From NCBI RefSeq assembly GCF_016765795.1, contig NZ_JAESVP010000003.1, positions 1-64,000 on the forward strand: a stretch of DNA of 64,000 bases, in the 5' to 3' direction. A program made the position numbers and the translations under genes. How positions within the stretch are numbered: position 1 is the first letter of the stretch; each line of letters begins with the position of its first letter. Positions 55,731 to 64,000 of the stretch are shown here, piece by piece. The notes under the pieces are model-generated. The model made no database searches and was not told the DNA's origin. It saw nothing but the letters and a program-made list of their open reading frames with translations. The DNA comes from Fuscibacter oryzae (GTDB taxonomy: Bacteria; Pseudomonadota; Alphaproteobacteria; Rhodobacterales; Rhodobacteraceae).

Positions 55731-57068
55731 ATGATGACCAACAGCCCGCTGACCCCCGGCGTGGTGGCGGGGCGCCTGTCGCCCCAGGCCATTGCCGCGA
55801 ATTTCCATGATCACGAGGCGCCGCTGGACCGCCACGAGGCGCATGTGGCAGCCGACCGCTGCTATTTCTGCCATGATGCGCCCTGCATGACGGCCTGCCC
55901 GACCAGCATCGACATTCCGCTGTTCATCCGCCAGATCGCCACCGGTACACCCGAGGCGGCGGCCAAGACGATTTTCGCCCAGAACATCCTTGGCGGCATG
56001 TGCGCCCGCGTCTGCCCCACCGAAACCCTGTGCGAAGAGGCTTGTGTGCGCGAAACCGCCGAAGGCAAGCCGGTTGAGATTGGCCGCTTGCAGCGCTTTG
56101 CCACCGATACGCTGATGGCCAAGGGCGTGCATCCTTTTGCCCGCGCCAAGGCGACGGGGAAAAAGGTGGCGGTGGTCGGCGCGGGGCCTGCGGGCCTATC
56201 CGCCGCGCATCGGCTGGCGATGAAGGGGCATGAGGTCGTGGTGTTCGACGCCCGGCCCAAGGCCGGTGGCCTGAACGAATTCGGCCTTGCCGCCTACAAG
56301 ACGACCAATGGCTTTGCCCAGGCCGAGGTGGATTGGCTGCTGAAAATCGGCGGCATCCGCATTGAAACCGGCAAGGCGCTTGGCCGTGACCTGTCGCTGG
56401 CCGATCTGCAAAAGCACTATGATGCGGTATTCCTGTCGATCGGTCTGGCCGGGGTCAACGCCCTGCGCGCGCCGGGCGAGGACAAGGCGAATGTGCGCCC
56501 CGCGGTCGAGTTCATTTCCGAATTGCGTCAGTCCGGCAACCTCTCCTCCCTGCCGGTCGGGCGTGATGTGGTGGTCATCGGCGGCGGCATGACCGCCGTC
56601 GATGCTGCCGTGCAGTCAAAACTGCTGGGGGCGGAAAACGTCACCATCGTCTATCGCCGGGGGCAGGAAAAGATGGCCGCCTCTGGGTACGAACAGGAAC
56701 ATGCGACCAGTGCAGGGGTGCGGATTGTGACCCACGCCGCGCCGGTCGCGGTGCATGGCAACGGTGCGGTTACCGAGATTGAATTCGCCTATACCGAAGA
56801 CACTGCCCAAGGGCTGAAGCAGACCGGCGAGACCTTCCGCCTGAAGGCCGACACCGTGCTGAAGGCCATCGGCCAGACCCTGACCGGCGCGCCCGAGGGG
56901 CTGGCGCTTGATGGCGGCAAGATCGCTGTCGATGCCACAGGCCGCACCAGCATTGCGGGCGTCTGGGCCGGGGGCGATTGTGCCACGGGCGGCGAAGACC
57001 TGACCGTCACCGCCGTCGCCGAAGGCCGCAATGCGGCGGAAGACATTCATGCTAGTCTGATGACCTGA
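55731..57068 (+). CDS. preT: Dihydropyrimidine dehydrogenase-type NAD(P)-dependent oxidoreductase subunit PreT
   Basis: With PreA this flavoprotein reduces uracil and thymine to their dihydro forms, the first step of reductive pyrimidine breakdown. This 445-residue protein has N-terminal iron-sulfur ligands (CYFCHDAPCMTACPTSID, CARVCPTETLCEEAC), an FAD motif VGAGPAGLSAAHRLA near 149 and an NAD(P) motif VIGGGMTAVDAA. GGAGGT sits right before two ATG codons; the second (55734) has the better spacing. A methyltransferase gene separates it from preA. Confidence 0.93.
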   Translation: MMTNSPLTPGVVAGRLSPQAIAANFHDHEAPLDRHEAHVAADRCYFCHDAPCMTACPTSIDIPLFIRQIATGTPEAAAKTIFAQNILGGMCARVCPTETLCEEACVRETAEGKPVEIGRLQRFATDTLMAKGVHPFARAKATGKKVAVVGAGPAGLSAAHRLAMKGHEVVVFDARPKAGGLNEFGLAAYKTTNGFAQAEVDWLLKIGGIRIETGKALGRDLSLADLQKHYDAVFLSIGLAGVNALRAPGEDKANVRPAVEFISELRQSGNLSSLPVGRDVVVIGGGMTAVDAAVQSKLLGAENVTIVYRRGQEKMAASGYEQEHATSAGVRIVTHAAPVAVHGNGAVTEIEFAYTEDTAQGLKQTGETFRLKADTVLKAIGQTLTGAPEGLALDGGKIAVDATGRTSIAGVWAGGDCATGGEDLTVTAVAEGRNAAEDIHASLMT

Positions 57069-57095
57069 CGGAAATCCTTCAAGGGAGTCGCGACA

Positions 57096-57926
57096 ATGAG
57101 CAATTCCGAAGCACAGGTCATATCGCACTACGCCGACTATGGCGGGATGCCTTTGTATGATCGTATCCTTGCGGCGCTTGCAGCCCAAGGGGTGGCGGGG
57201 GCGGATGTCACCGCCGAACATCTAAAGGCCGTGGATGAGTTTCATATCGGCGGTGCTGAGGCGACACTCGCTTTGCTGGACCAGCTCGGGATAGGTCCGC
57301 AGACCCGTGTTCTCGACATCGGCTCGGGCATCGGGGGGCCGGCGCGGCTGATCGCGTCACGCTATGGCGCGCAGGTCACCGGCGTCGATCTGACCCCCGA
57401 TTTCGTCGAGACGGCGCAGCGTCTTTCGGCGGCAGTCGGATCGTCTACCAAGTTCATGGTTGGCAGTGCGCTTGATCTGCCGTTCGATCCTGCCAGTTTC
57501 GATCTGGCGACCCTGCTGCATGTTGGCATGAACCTGCCCGATAAATCCCGGCTTTTTGCCGAGGCGGCGCGGGTGCTGCGTCCCGGCGGAACTTTTGCTG
57601 TCTATGACGTGATGCTGTTCGGAACGCATCCCGATTTTCCGGTGCCATGGTCATCTGGCCCGGAAACCTCGTTCCTGGCGACACCCGACACCTATCTGGG
57701 CGCTGCCTCTGCGGCCGGTTTCACCCTGCGCGCCCGTCGTGACCGGGGCGAAGTGGCGCGCGCCTTCTTTGCCGCCATGCAGGAGCGATTGGCAAAGGCA
57801 GGTCCGCCCGGCGTCGGACTGCCCCTGATCATGGGGCCTGCGGCGCCCGTCAAGGTGGCCAACATGATCAAGGCCGTGGCTGCGGGCGACATCGCCCCGG
57901 TCGAGATGATTTTTGACCGGCGCTGA
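57096..57926 (+). CDS. Class I SAM-dependent methyltransferase
   Basis: This 276-residue protein has the SAM-binding motif VLDIGSGIGGPARLIASRYGAQVTGVDLT, followed by acidic-loop GSALDLPFDPASFDLATLLHVGMNLPD and RVLRPGGTFAVYDVM, all typical of UbiE/Coq5-like small-molecule methyltransferases. The substrate is unknown. It sits between preT and preA with spacings of 27 and 20 bases, AAGGGAG before its ATG, and so is most probably co-transcribed with them. That placement is unusual because preT and preA are normally adjacent. Confidence 0.85.
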   Translation: MSNSEAQVISHYADYGGMPLYDRILAALAAQGVAGADVTAEHLKAVDEFHIGGAEATLALLDQLGIGPQTRVLDIGSGIGGPARLIASRYGAQVTGVDLTPDFVETAQRLSAAVGSSTKFMVGSALDLPFDPASFDLATLLHVGMNLPDKSRLFAEAARVLRPGGTFAVYDVMLFGTHPDFPVPWSSGPETSFLATPDTYLGAASAAGFTLRARRDRGEVARAFFAAMQERLAKAGPPGVGLPLIMGPAAPVKVANMIKAVAAGDIAPVEMIFDRR

Positions 57927-57946
57927 GCCGCCGCAAGGAGACGCAT

Positions 57947-59245
57947 ATGGCAAACCTGACATCCAACTTCGTCGGCATCAAATCCCCCAACCCGTTCTGG
58001 CTGGCCAGCGCCCCGCCGACCGACAAGAAGTACAACGTGGAGCGCGCGTATGAGGCGGGCTGGGGCGGGGTAGTGTGGAAGACCCTTGGCAGCGAGGGGC
58101 CGCCGGTCGTCAACGTCTCTGGCCCGCGCTATGGCGCGATCTGGGGGGCCGACCGCCGCCTTTTGGGGCTGAACAACATCGAGCTGATCACCGACCGCCC
58201 GCTGGAGGTGAACATTCAGGAAATCAAGGAGGTCAAGCGCAAGTGGCGCGACCGGGCCTTGATCATTTCGCTGATGGTGCCTTGCGATGAGGATAGCTGG
58301 AAAGACATCCTGAAACGCATTGAAGATACCGAGGCTGACGGGGTCGAGCTGAACTTCGGCTGCCCGCATGGCATGGCCGAACGCGGCATGGGGTCTGCCG
58401 TGGGGCAGGTTCCCGAATATATTGAAATGGTCACGCGCTGGGTGAAAAAGCACAGCCGGATGCCCTGCATCGTCAAGCTGACGCCCAACATCACCGATGT
58501 CAGGAAACCGGCCGAGGCGGCCAAGCGTGGCGGGGCCGATGCGGTTTCGCTGATCAACACGATCAATTCGATCACCTCGGTCAATCTGGATGCGTTCTCG
58601 CCCGAACCGATGATCGACGGCAAGGGCACCCATGGCGGCTATTGCGGCCCTGCGGTCAAACCCATCGCGATGAACATGGTGGCCGAGATCGCGCGCAACC
58701 CCGAAACCCACGGCCTGCCGATCAGCGGCATCGGCGGCATCACCACCTGGCGCGACGCGGCAGAGTTCATGGCGCTGGGGGCGGGAAATGTGCAGGTCTG
58801 CACGGCGGCGATGACCTATGGCTTCAAGGTCGTGCAAGAGATGATCAGCGGCCTGTCGCAATATCTGGATGACAAGGGCATGGCGCTGACGGATCTGGTG
58901 GGCAAGGCCACGCCCAACGTGACCGACTGGCAGTTCCTGAACCTGAACTACACCACCAAGGCGCAGATTTCGCAGGATGATTGCATCAAATGCGGCCGCT
59001 GCTATGCCGCTTGCGAAGACACCAGCCATCAGGCGATTGCCATGAGCGCGGACCGCACCTTTACCGTCAAGGATGACGAATGCGTGGCCTGCAACCTGTG
59101 CGTCAACGTCTGCCCGGTGGAAAACTGCATCACCATGGTCGAAAAGCCCAAGGGCTGGCTGGACCCGCGCACCGACCGCCCGGTCGGCGATTATGCCAAC
59201 TGGACCACCCATCCCAACAACCCCAGCGCACGCGCTGCGGAATAG
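57947..59245 (+). CDS. preA: NAD-dependent dihydropyrimidine dehydrogenase subunit PreA
   Basis: PreA is the FMN and iron-sulfur subunit that binds the pyrimidine. This 432-residue protein has a dihydroorotate-dehydrogenase-like barrel (LASAPPTDKKYNVERAYEAGW, ELNFGCPHGMAERGMG, GGYCGPAVKPIAMNMV, ISGIGGI) and a C-terminal pair of 4Fe-4S motifs (CIKCGRCYAACEDTSH, CVACNLCVNVCPVENC). AAGGAG precedes the ATG. No dihydropyrimidinase or beta-ureidopropionase gene is in the window. Confidence 0.95.
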   Translation: MANLTSNFVGIKSPNPFWLASAPPTDKKYNVERAYEAGWGGVVWKTLGSEGPPVVNVSGPRYGAIWGADRRLLGLNNIELITDRPLEVNIQEIKEVKRKWRDRALIISLMVPCDEDSWKDILKRIEDTEADGVELNFGCPHGMAERGMGSAVGQVPEYIEMVTRWVKKHSRMPCIVKLTPNITDVRKPAEAAKRGGADAVSLINTINSITSVNLDAFSPEPMIDGKGTHGGYCGPAVKPIAMNMVAEIARNPETHGLPISGIGGITTWRDAAEFMALGAGNVQVCTAAMTYGFKVVQEMISGLSQYLDDKGMALTDLVGKATPNVTDWQFLNLNYTTKAQISQDDCIKCGRCYAACEDTSHQAIAMSADRTFTVKDDECVACNLCVNVCPVENCITMVEKPKGWLDPRTDRPVGDYANWTTHPNNPSARAAE

Positions 59246-59331
59246 TGCCGCAAGGTCGGGGCTGACAGGGGCAGGTTGGTGTGACACCCTTTGCCATGGC
59301 CGCCGGAGGGGGCGGCCGATGGGAGGCCCGC

Positions 59332-60891
59332 ATGACCATTTATCGCAGCCCGCTGCCGGACATCCGGCTGCGCGACCAAAGCATTACCGACCGCCTGTTC
59401 GAAGGCATGGGCGACACGCCCGACCGGGTGGTGCTGATCGACGGGCCGACGGGGGCAGAGCTGACGGTTGCGGCCCTGAAGGACCGCATCCGCCGCCTTG
59501 CCGGCGGCTTGCAGGCGCGCGGTATCGGGCCGGGGGATGTGGTGGCGATCCTTGCGCCCAACTGCCCCGATTTTGCGGTGGTCTTTCACGCCATCGCCTA
59601 TGCCGGCGCGACCGTGACAACGCTGAACCCCAGCTATACCGCGCCTGAGGTGCAGCACCAACTGGCCGACAGCGGCGCGCGGTTGGTCTTTGCGCATGCG
59701 GGTTTGCTGGCGGTGGTGGCACCGGCTTTGCATAATACGGCTGTGTCAGAGGTGGTCACCTTTGCGCCGACGCCGGGTCATGCCTGCCTTGACGATCTGC
59801 TGGCCAGCCCCCTGACGGCGCAGGTTCCGGTTGATTTTGGCACCCATGCGGTGGCCTTGCCCTATTCCTCGGGCACCACCGGCCTACCAAAAGGGGTGCG
59901 GCTGTCGCATCGCAATCTGGTGTCGAATGTCGATCAGGTCCATGTTGCGCTGAACATCCGGCCCGGTGACATGTCGGTCGCCTTCCTGCCGTTCTTCCAC
60001 ATTTACGGTATGAACACGCTGATGAACGCCTTTCTGGCGCGGGGGGCTGGCCTTGTCTGCATGCCGCGCTTTGATCTGGAGGCGTTTCTTGGACATATCG
60101 CGCGCCACCGCTCTCGCATGATCCTGATCGCGCCGCCAGTGGCGGTGGCGCTGGCTAAGCATCCGTTGGTTGAACAGCATGACCTGTCCTCTGTCGAGGT
60201 GCTGATGTCGGGTGCTGCCCCCTTGGGGGGCGAGGTTGCGGCGGCGGTGGGCGCGCGTCTGGGCTGCAAGATGATCCAAGGCTACGGCATGACCGAGATG
60301 AGCCCGGTCAGCCATATCGTGCCGGAAGCTGATCCGCGCGCCGGTCGGGTGGGCCTGACCATGCCCAATACCGAATGCCGTCTGGTCGATCCGGTCACCG
60401 GGCAGGATGCCGAACCGGGGGCCGAGGGCGAATTGTGGGTGCGCGGCCCGCAGGTCATGCTGGGCTATCACAACGCGCCACAGGCAACGGCCAGCACCCT
60501 GACGCCCGATGGCTGGCTGAAGACCGGCGATCTGGCGGCGTTTGATGCCGATGGCCAGATGTCGATCCGCGACCGGCTGAAAGAACTGATCAAGGTTTCC
60601 GGCTTTCAGGTCGCCCCGGCAGAGGTGGAGGCCGATCTTCTGGCCCATCCCGACATTTCCGACGCCGCCGTGATCGGCGTGCCCGACGATCAGGCGGGCG
60701 AACGGCCGATTGCATTTCTGGTGCCCCGCGCGGGCCACAACCTTGATGTCGAAGCTTTGGGGCCGTTTCTGGCCGAGCAACTGGCCAGCTATAAACGCCC
60801 ACGCGAAATTCGGGTGGTCGAGGCGATTCCGAAATCGGCTTCGGGCAAGATCCTGCGGCGGGTGTTGAAGGCGCAGTATCTGGCGGGCTGA
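59332..60891 (+). CDS. Acyl/4-coumarate-CoA ligase-like AMP-forming enzyme
   Basis: This 519-residue protein belongs to the AMP-forming acid-CoA ligase family: P-loop YSSGTTGLPKG (178-188), GYGMTEMSP, WLKTGDLAAFDADG and the C-terminal catalytic Lys in PKSASGKILRR. It resembles the plant 4-coumarate-CoA ligase branch, which covers many aryl and fatty acids, so the substrate is unknown. The ATG at 59332 has GGGAGG upstream; a longer frame from 59281 is unlikely. It may be part of the preceding unit but the gap is 86 bases. Confidence 0.88.
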   Translation: MTIYRSPLPDIRLRDQSITDRLFEGMGDTPDRVVLIDGPTGAELTVAALKDRIRRLAGGLQARGIGPGDVVAILAPNCPDFAVVFHAIAYAGATVTTLNPSYTAPEVQHQLADSGARLVFAHAGLLAVVAPALHNTAVSEVVTFAPTPGHACLDDLLASPLTAQVPVDFGTHAVALPYSSGTTGLPKGVRLSHRNLVSNVDQVHVALNIRPGDMSVAFLPFFHIYGMNTLMNAFLARGAGLVCMPRFDLEAFLGHIARHRSRMILIAPPVAVALAKHPLVEQHDLSSVEVLMSGAAPLGGEVAAAVGARLGCKMIQGYGMTEMSPVSHIVPEADPRAGRVGLTMPNTECRLVDPVTGQDAEPGAEGELWVRGPQVMLGYHNAPQATASTLTPDGWLKTGDLAAFDADGQMSIRDRLKELIKVSGFQVAPAEVEADLLAHPDISDAAVIGVPDDQAGERPIAFLVPRAGHNLDVEALGPFLAEQLASYKRPREIRVVEAIPKSASGKILRRVLKAQYLAG

Positions 60892-60929
60892 CCCTTGCAG
60901 GCGGGGGGCGGGCTGCCTAGTTTCCCCAC

Positions 60930-61910
60930 ATGCAATACTCACTGCTTGATCTTTGCCCCGTCCCCGAAGGTGGCGATGCCGCCATGGCCCTTGCCAATTC
61001 GGTTGACCTTGCCCGCCATGCCGAGGCCCAAGGTTATCACCGCTTCTGGCTGGCCGAGCATCACAACATGCCCGGCATCGCCAGTTCGGCCACCGCGTTG
61101 GTCATCGGCCACGTGGCGGCGGGCACCCGCAGCATCCGCGTGGGGGCAGGGGGCATCATGTTGCCCAACCACGCGCCCCTTCAGGTGGCCGAGGCTTTCG
61201 GCACCCTTGCCACGCTATACCCCGACCGGATCGATCTGGGCCTTGGCCGCGCGCCGGGCACCGATGGCGTGACGGCGCGGGCGCTGCGTCGCCATATGGA
61301 TCAATCTGATCGCTTCCCCGAAGATGTGATGGAACTGCTGCACTATCTGGATGCCCCCCGCGTCGACGCTCCGGTGCGCGCCATTCCGGGCGAGGGCACG
61401 GCGGTGCCGGTGTGGATACTCGGCTCCAGCCTTTATGGCGCGCAACTGGCGGCCTATCTGGGCCTGCCCTACGCCTTTGCCAGCCATTTCGCCCCCGACC
61501 ATCTGGAAGAGGCCGCCGCGCAATACCGGCAGTTGTTCCACCCCTCGCAATGGCTGGAGGCGCCGCATTTCATGATGGCGGTCGGGGTCTGTGCCGCCGA
61601 TACGGATGAAGAGGCTACCTATCTGCGCTCATCGCAGGTGCTGGCCTTTGCCCGCCTGCGCATGGGCAACCCCGGCAAGCTGCCGCGCCCGACCGGTGAT
61701 CTGTCAGAGGTGCCCGCCGCCATGCTGCGCGAGGTGGACCGGGTGTTGGGGTGTTCCGCCGTCGGCAGCTCCGAAACCGTGGCGCGCCGTCTGGCCGAAC
61801 TGATCGCCCATCACAAACCCGATGAGGTGATGGTGACCGGCATGATTCATGACCACGCCAAGCGCCTTGAAAGCCACCGCATCGCCGCCAAGGTGTTGGC
61901 GACGCTTTAG
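60930..61910 (+). CDS. LLM-class flavin-dependent oxidoreductase (YhbW-like)
   Basis: This 326-residue protein has the bacterial luciferase-like barrel motifs: [52 protein letters not shown] and [11 protein letters not shown], matching the MsnO8/YhbW subgroup. These use reduced flavin and O2; the substrate is unknown. Its stop overlaps that of kup on the other strand by four bases. Confidence 0.9.
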   Translation: MQYSLLDLCPVPEGGDAAMALANSVDLARHAEAQGYHRFWLAEHHNMPGIASSATALVIGHVAAGTRSIRVGAGGIMLPNHAPLQVAEAFGTLATLYPDRIDLGLGRAPGTDGVTARALRRHMDQSDRFPEDVMELLHYLDAPRVDAPVRAIPGEGTAVPVWILGSSLYGAQLAAYLGLPYAFASHFAPDHLEEAAAQYRQLFHPSQWLEAPHFMMAVGVCAADTDEEATYLRSSQVLAFARLRMGNPGKLPRPTGDLSEVPAAMLREVDRVLGCSAVGSSETVARRLAELIAHHKPDEVMVTGMIHDHAKRLESHRIAAKVLATL

Positions 61911-63829
61911 ATCGTCAGTTGCTGGCCTAGTTCGATCACGCGGTTTGTCGGCAGGCGGTAAAAGTGCGTCGCATCGGCGGCAGAGCGTGACAACATGCGG
62001 AACACATCTTCCTGCCAGCGCGGCAACCCACCTTTCGAGGCGGATTTGAACGTGCGGCGGTTCAGGAAGAAAGAGGTCGTCATGATGTCGAACTTGATGC
62101 CCTTCTTCTTGGCCAGCGCCAGCGCCTTGGGGACGTTGGTTTCCTCCATATAGCCAAAGTTCAGGTCGATCCGGGTAAAGCGGTCGTTGATCGGCCTGAT
62201 CTCGACCCGGTCGGCATTGGACACATAGGGCCGGGTGGACATATTCACGCCGACAATCAGGTTCTGGGCATGCAGCACCTGATTGTGTTTCAGGTTATGG
62301 GTCAGAGCCGCCGGTGCCATATCGGGGTCAGAGGTCAGAAATACCGCCGTGCCCGGCACATCGACCAGCCGCGACGATTTCTGCAACATCCCTGCCAGTT
62401 GCTCGATCGTCACCGCCCCACGCCGCGCCTGCGCCAGCACATGGGCAGTGCCGCGCAGCCAGGTCCACATCAGCACGACCATGCTCAGCGCGATCATGAT
62501 CGGGATATAGCCGCCATCCAGAAACTTCATCGCATTGGCAGTAAGGAACAGCACTTCAATCACCAAAAGCGGGCCGACCACGGCAACAACAGCCGGCAAC
62601 GGCCATTTCCACGCCCGGTAAAACAGCACCAGCGCCAGACATGAGGTGATCACCATATCGCCCGTCACCGCGATGCCATAGGCCGAAGCCAGCCGCGAGG
62701 ACGAACCGAACGCCAGCACCAGCAGCACCACGCCAATGCACAGGATCATGTTGACCTTGGGCAGATAGATCTGGCCGTACTGGCTTTCCGAGGTGTGTAG
62801 GATTTCCAGTCGCGGCAAAAGGCCCATGCGCACGGCTTGCTTCATCATGGAAAACGCGCCCGAAATCACCGCCTGGCTGGCGATCACCGTGGCCGTCATC
62901 GACAGCACGACCAAAGGCAGCAGGAACCAGTCTGGCGCCATCAGGAAGAACGGGTCTTTCGCCGCCTCTGGGTGCGACAGGACCAGCGCGCCCTGACCCA
63001 GATAGGACAGGGTCAGCGCAGGAAACACCAAGGCACCCCAGGCAATTCGAATTGGGCTGCGGCCAAAATGGCCCATGTCAGCATAAAGCGCCTCGCCCCC
63101 GGTCACAGCCAGAAAGACCGAGCCAAGCACAAAGAATGACGCAAGGCCGTTCTGCGTCAGAAAGCTGACGGCGTGCCACGGGTTCAGCGCGGTCAGAATC
63201 GACAGATCGTCGCCGACGTGCATTGCGCCCAGAACGCCCATCACCACGAACCACACAACCATGATCGGCCCGAACAGAATCGAAACCGCCTGCGTGCCGT
63301 GCTTTTGCACCGCAAAGAGCCCAAGGATGATTGCCAGCGTAACGGGAACCACCCATGGGCCAAAGCCCGGTGCCACGATCACCATGCCCTCAACCGCCGA
63401 CAGCACCGACATGGCAGGTGTGATGATCGCATCGCCGAAAAACAGCGAGATTCCCACCATTCCCAGCGCCAGCAGCCAGGCGGGGCGCTTTTTCAGCGCC
63501 TGCTGCACCAAGGCCACCAGTGAAAGGGTGCCGCCCTCGCCATTGTTGTCGGCGCGCATGATCAGCATGACGTATTTCAGCGTCACGATCAGGGTCAGCG
63601 TCCAGATCAAAAGCGAGATCACGCCCACCACATCATCGCGTGTCAGCCCGTCTCGGCTGGCGGCGTGCAAGCTTTCGCGCATGGCATAAAGCGGGCTAGT
63701 GCCGATGTCGCCATAGACGACGCCGATACAGCCAAGGACCAAAAGGCCAAGATTGCCAGATGTATGAGAGCCATTGCCCTCAGAATGGTCATCAGTCTTG
63801 TCGTCGCCAGACACGCGCCGGAACTCCAC
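61907..63829 (-). CDS. kup: Potassium transport protein Kup
   Basis: Kup is a low-affinity K+ uptake symporter of the inner membrane. This 640-residue protein has the family start [42 protein letters not shown], about twelve membrane helices, and a hydrophilic C-terminal domain. The start shown is a GTG at 63829; a second GTG at 63814 has GGAG nine bases upstream and is an equally good choice. Length is normal. Confidence 0.94.
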   Translation of the reverse strand: MEFRRVSGDDKTDDHSEGNGSHTSGNLGLLVLGCIGVVYGDIGTSPLYAMRESLHAASRDGLTRDDVVGVISLLIWTLTLIVTLKYVMLIMRADNNGEGGTLSLVALVQQALKKRPAWLLALGMVGISLFFGDAIITPAMSVLSAVEGMVIVAPGFGPWVVPVTLAIILGLFAVQKHGTQAVSILFGPIMVVWFVVMGVLGAMHVGDDLSILTALNPWHAVSFLTQNGLASFFVLGSVFLAVTGGEALYADMGHFGRSPIRIAWGALVFPALTLSYLGQGALVLSHPEAAKDPFFLMAPDWFLLPLVVLSMTATVIASQAVISGAFSMMKQAVRMGLLPRLEILHTSESQYGQIYLPKVNMILCIGVVLLVLAFGSSSRLASAYGIAVTGDMVITSCLALVLFYRAWKWPLPAVVAVVGPLLVIEVLFLTANAMKFLDGGYIPIMIALSMVVLMWTWLRGTAHVLAQARRGAVTIEQLAGMLQKSSRLVDVPGTAVFLTSDPDMAPAALTHNLKHNQVLHAQNLIVGVNMSTRPYVSNADRVEIRPINDRFTRIDLNFGYMEETNVPKALALAKKKGIKFDIMTTSFFLNRRTFKSASKGGLPRWQEDVFRMLSRSAADATHFYRLPTNRVIELGQQLTI

Positions 63830-63928
63830 GAAGGATGCCGATAGCTAGCCTTGGGGCCGCAGGAAAGCAATGGGGATGCCGCAGCGCCGCAAAACCGGAT
63901 GAAATTATTGTGATATCAGAGAGATGTG

Positions 63929-64000
63929 TCAGATATCCGCCAGAATGCGCGTCGCCTCGGTCCGAGGCGCGGACAGGGGGGCACGGTCTTCGCCGGGGAA
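63929..64000 (-). CDS. 3' end of an unidentified gene cut by the window edge
   Basis: The last 72 bases read as an open minus-strand frame ending at a stop at 63929, with the tail ...APRTEATRILADI. Third-position GC is high, as in real genes here. Only 23 residues are visible, so I cannot name it; chance is possible. Confidence 0.4.
   Translation of the reverse strand, partial: FPGEDRAPLSAPRTEATRILADI

Overview
The window is a high-GC chromosomal segment from an alphaproteobacterium, almost certainly a member of the Rhodobacteraceae; the genus cannot be fixed from the sequence alone. The evidence is the gene content and order: a murA block with DUF2948, an opgG-opgI-opgH-opgC glucan operon, an NDUFA12-mlaD-DUF2155 group facing aat-accC-accB, a VPLPA-CTERM protein, PAS_5, DUF1127 and DUF2237 proteins, and RTX proteins ending in Hint domains. 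Most of it is core chromosome. I see no transposase, integrase, phage gene or CRISPR array.

Layout. 0-8 kb: tRNA-Thr, a small basic protein with murA and DUF2948 (plus strand), the periplasmic glucan operon opgGIHC (minus) and a glycosyltransferase-like gene. 8-13.4 kb: miaB, an OmpA-type protein and a lipoprotein sharing one N-terminal module, phoH and trpB. 13.6-15.5 kb: an accessory-looking cluster of a secreted peptide, two secreted PepSY proteins with acidic low-complexity tails, and a membrane-anchored LuxR-type regulator. 15.5-20.6 kb: DUF2237, a flavin monooxygenase, a large DUF2339 membrane protein and a quinone-reductase-like flavoprotein. 21.4-30.7 kb: three consecutive large RTX proteins with different N-terminal heads and a common C-terminal Hint domain.

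30.6-40.2 kb (minus strand): a GlxA-type AraC regulator, a complete LIV-type ABC transporter (livK-G-F-H-M) and a dimethylglycine/sarcosine dehydrogenase-type enzyme. The enzyme promoter carries a perfect TTGCGACA-N5-TGTCGCAA palindrome and a degenerate copy abuts the regulator's start codon, suggesting one methylated-amine uptake and catabolism regulon. 40.4-44.6 kb: class II DAHP synthase, a PAS_5 protein, and yicC-gmk-gamma carbonic anhydrase, translationally coupled.

44.7-48.1 kb: a DUF1127 protein and two GAPDH paralogues flanking a VPLPA-CTERM protein and a very small membrane protein. Both gap promoters, and possibly that of DUF1127, carry TGTTAGCGCTAACA-like palindromes. The paralogues differ at the NAD-ribose-binding Asp, suggesting an NAD/NADP split. 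48.2-55.5 kb: DUF808, clpP-clpX, DUF2218, NDUFA12-mlaD-DUF2155, aat and accC-accB. 55.7-64 kb: reductive pyrimidine catabolism genes preT and preA with a methyltransferase gene between them, an acyl-CoA ligase, a luciferase-like oxidoreductase, the K+ transporter kup and the 3' end of a further minus-strand gene.

Boundaries were read by eye. Start codons were chosen from Shine-Dalgarno spacing, signal peptides and family N-termini. Family assignments come from recognised motifs, not from database searches.
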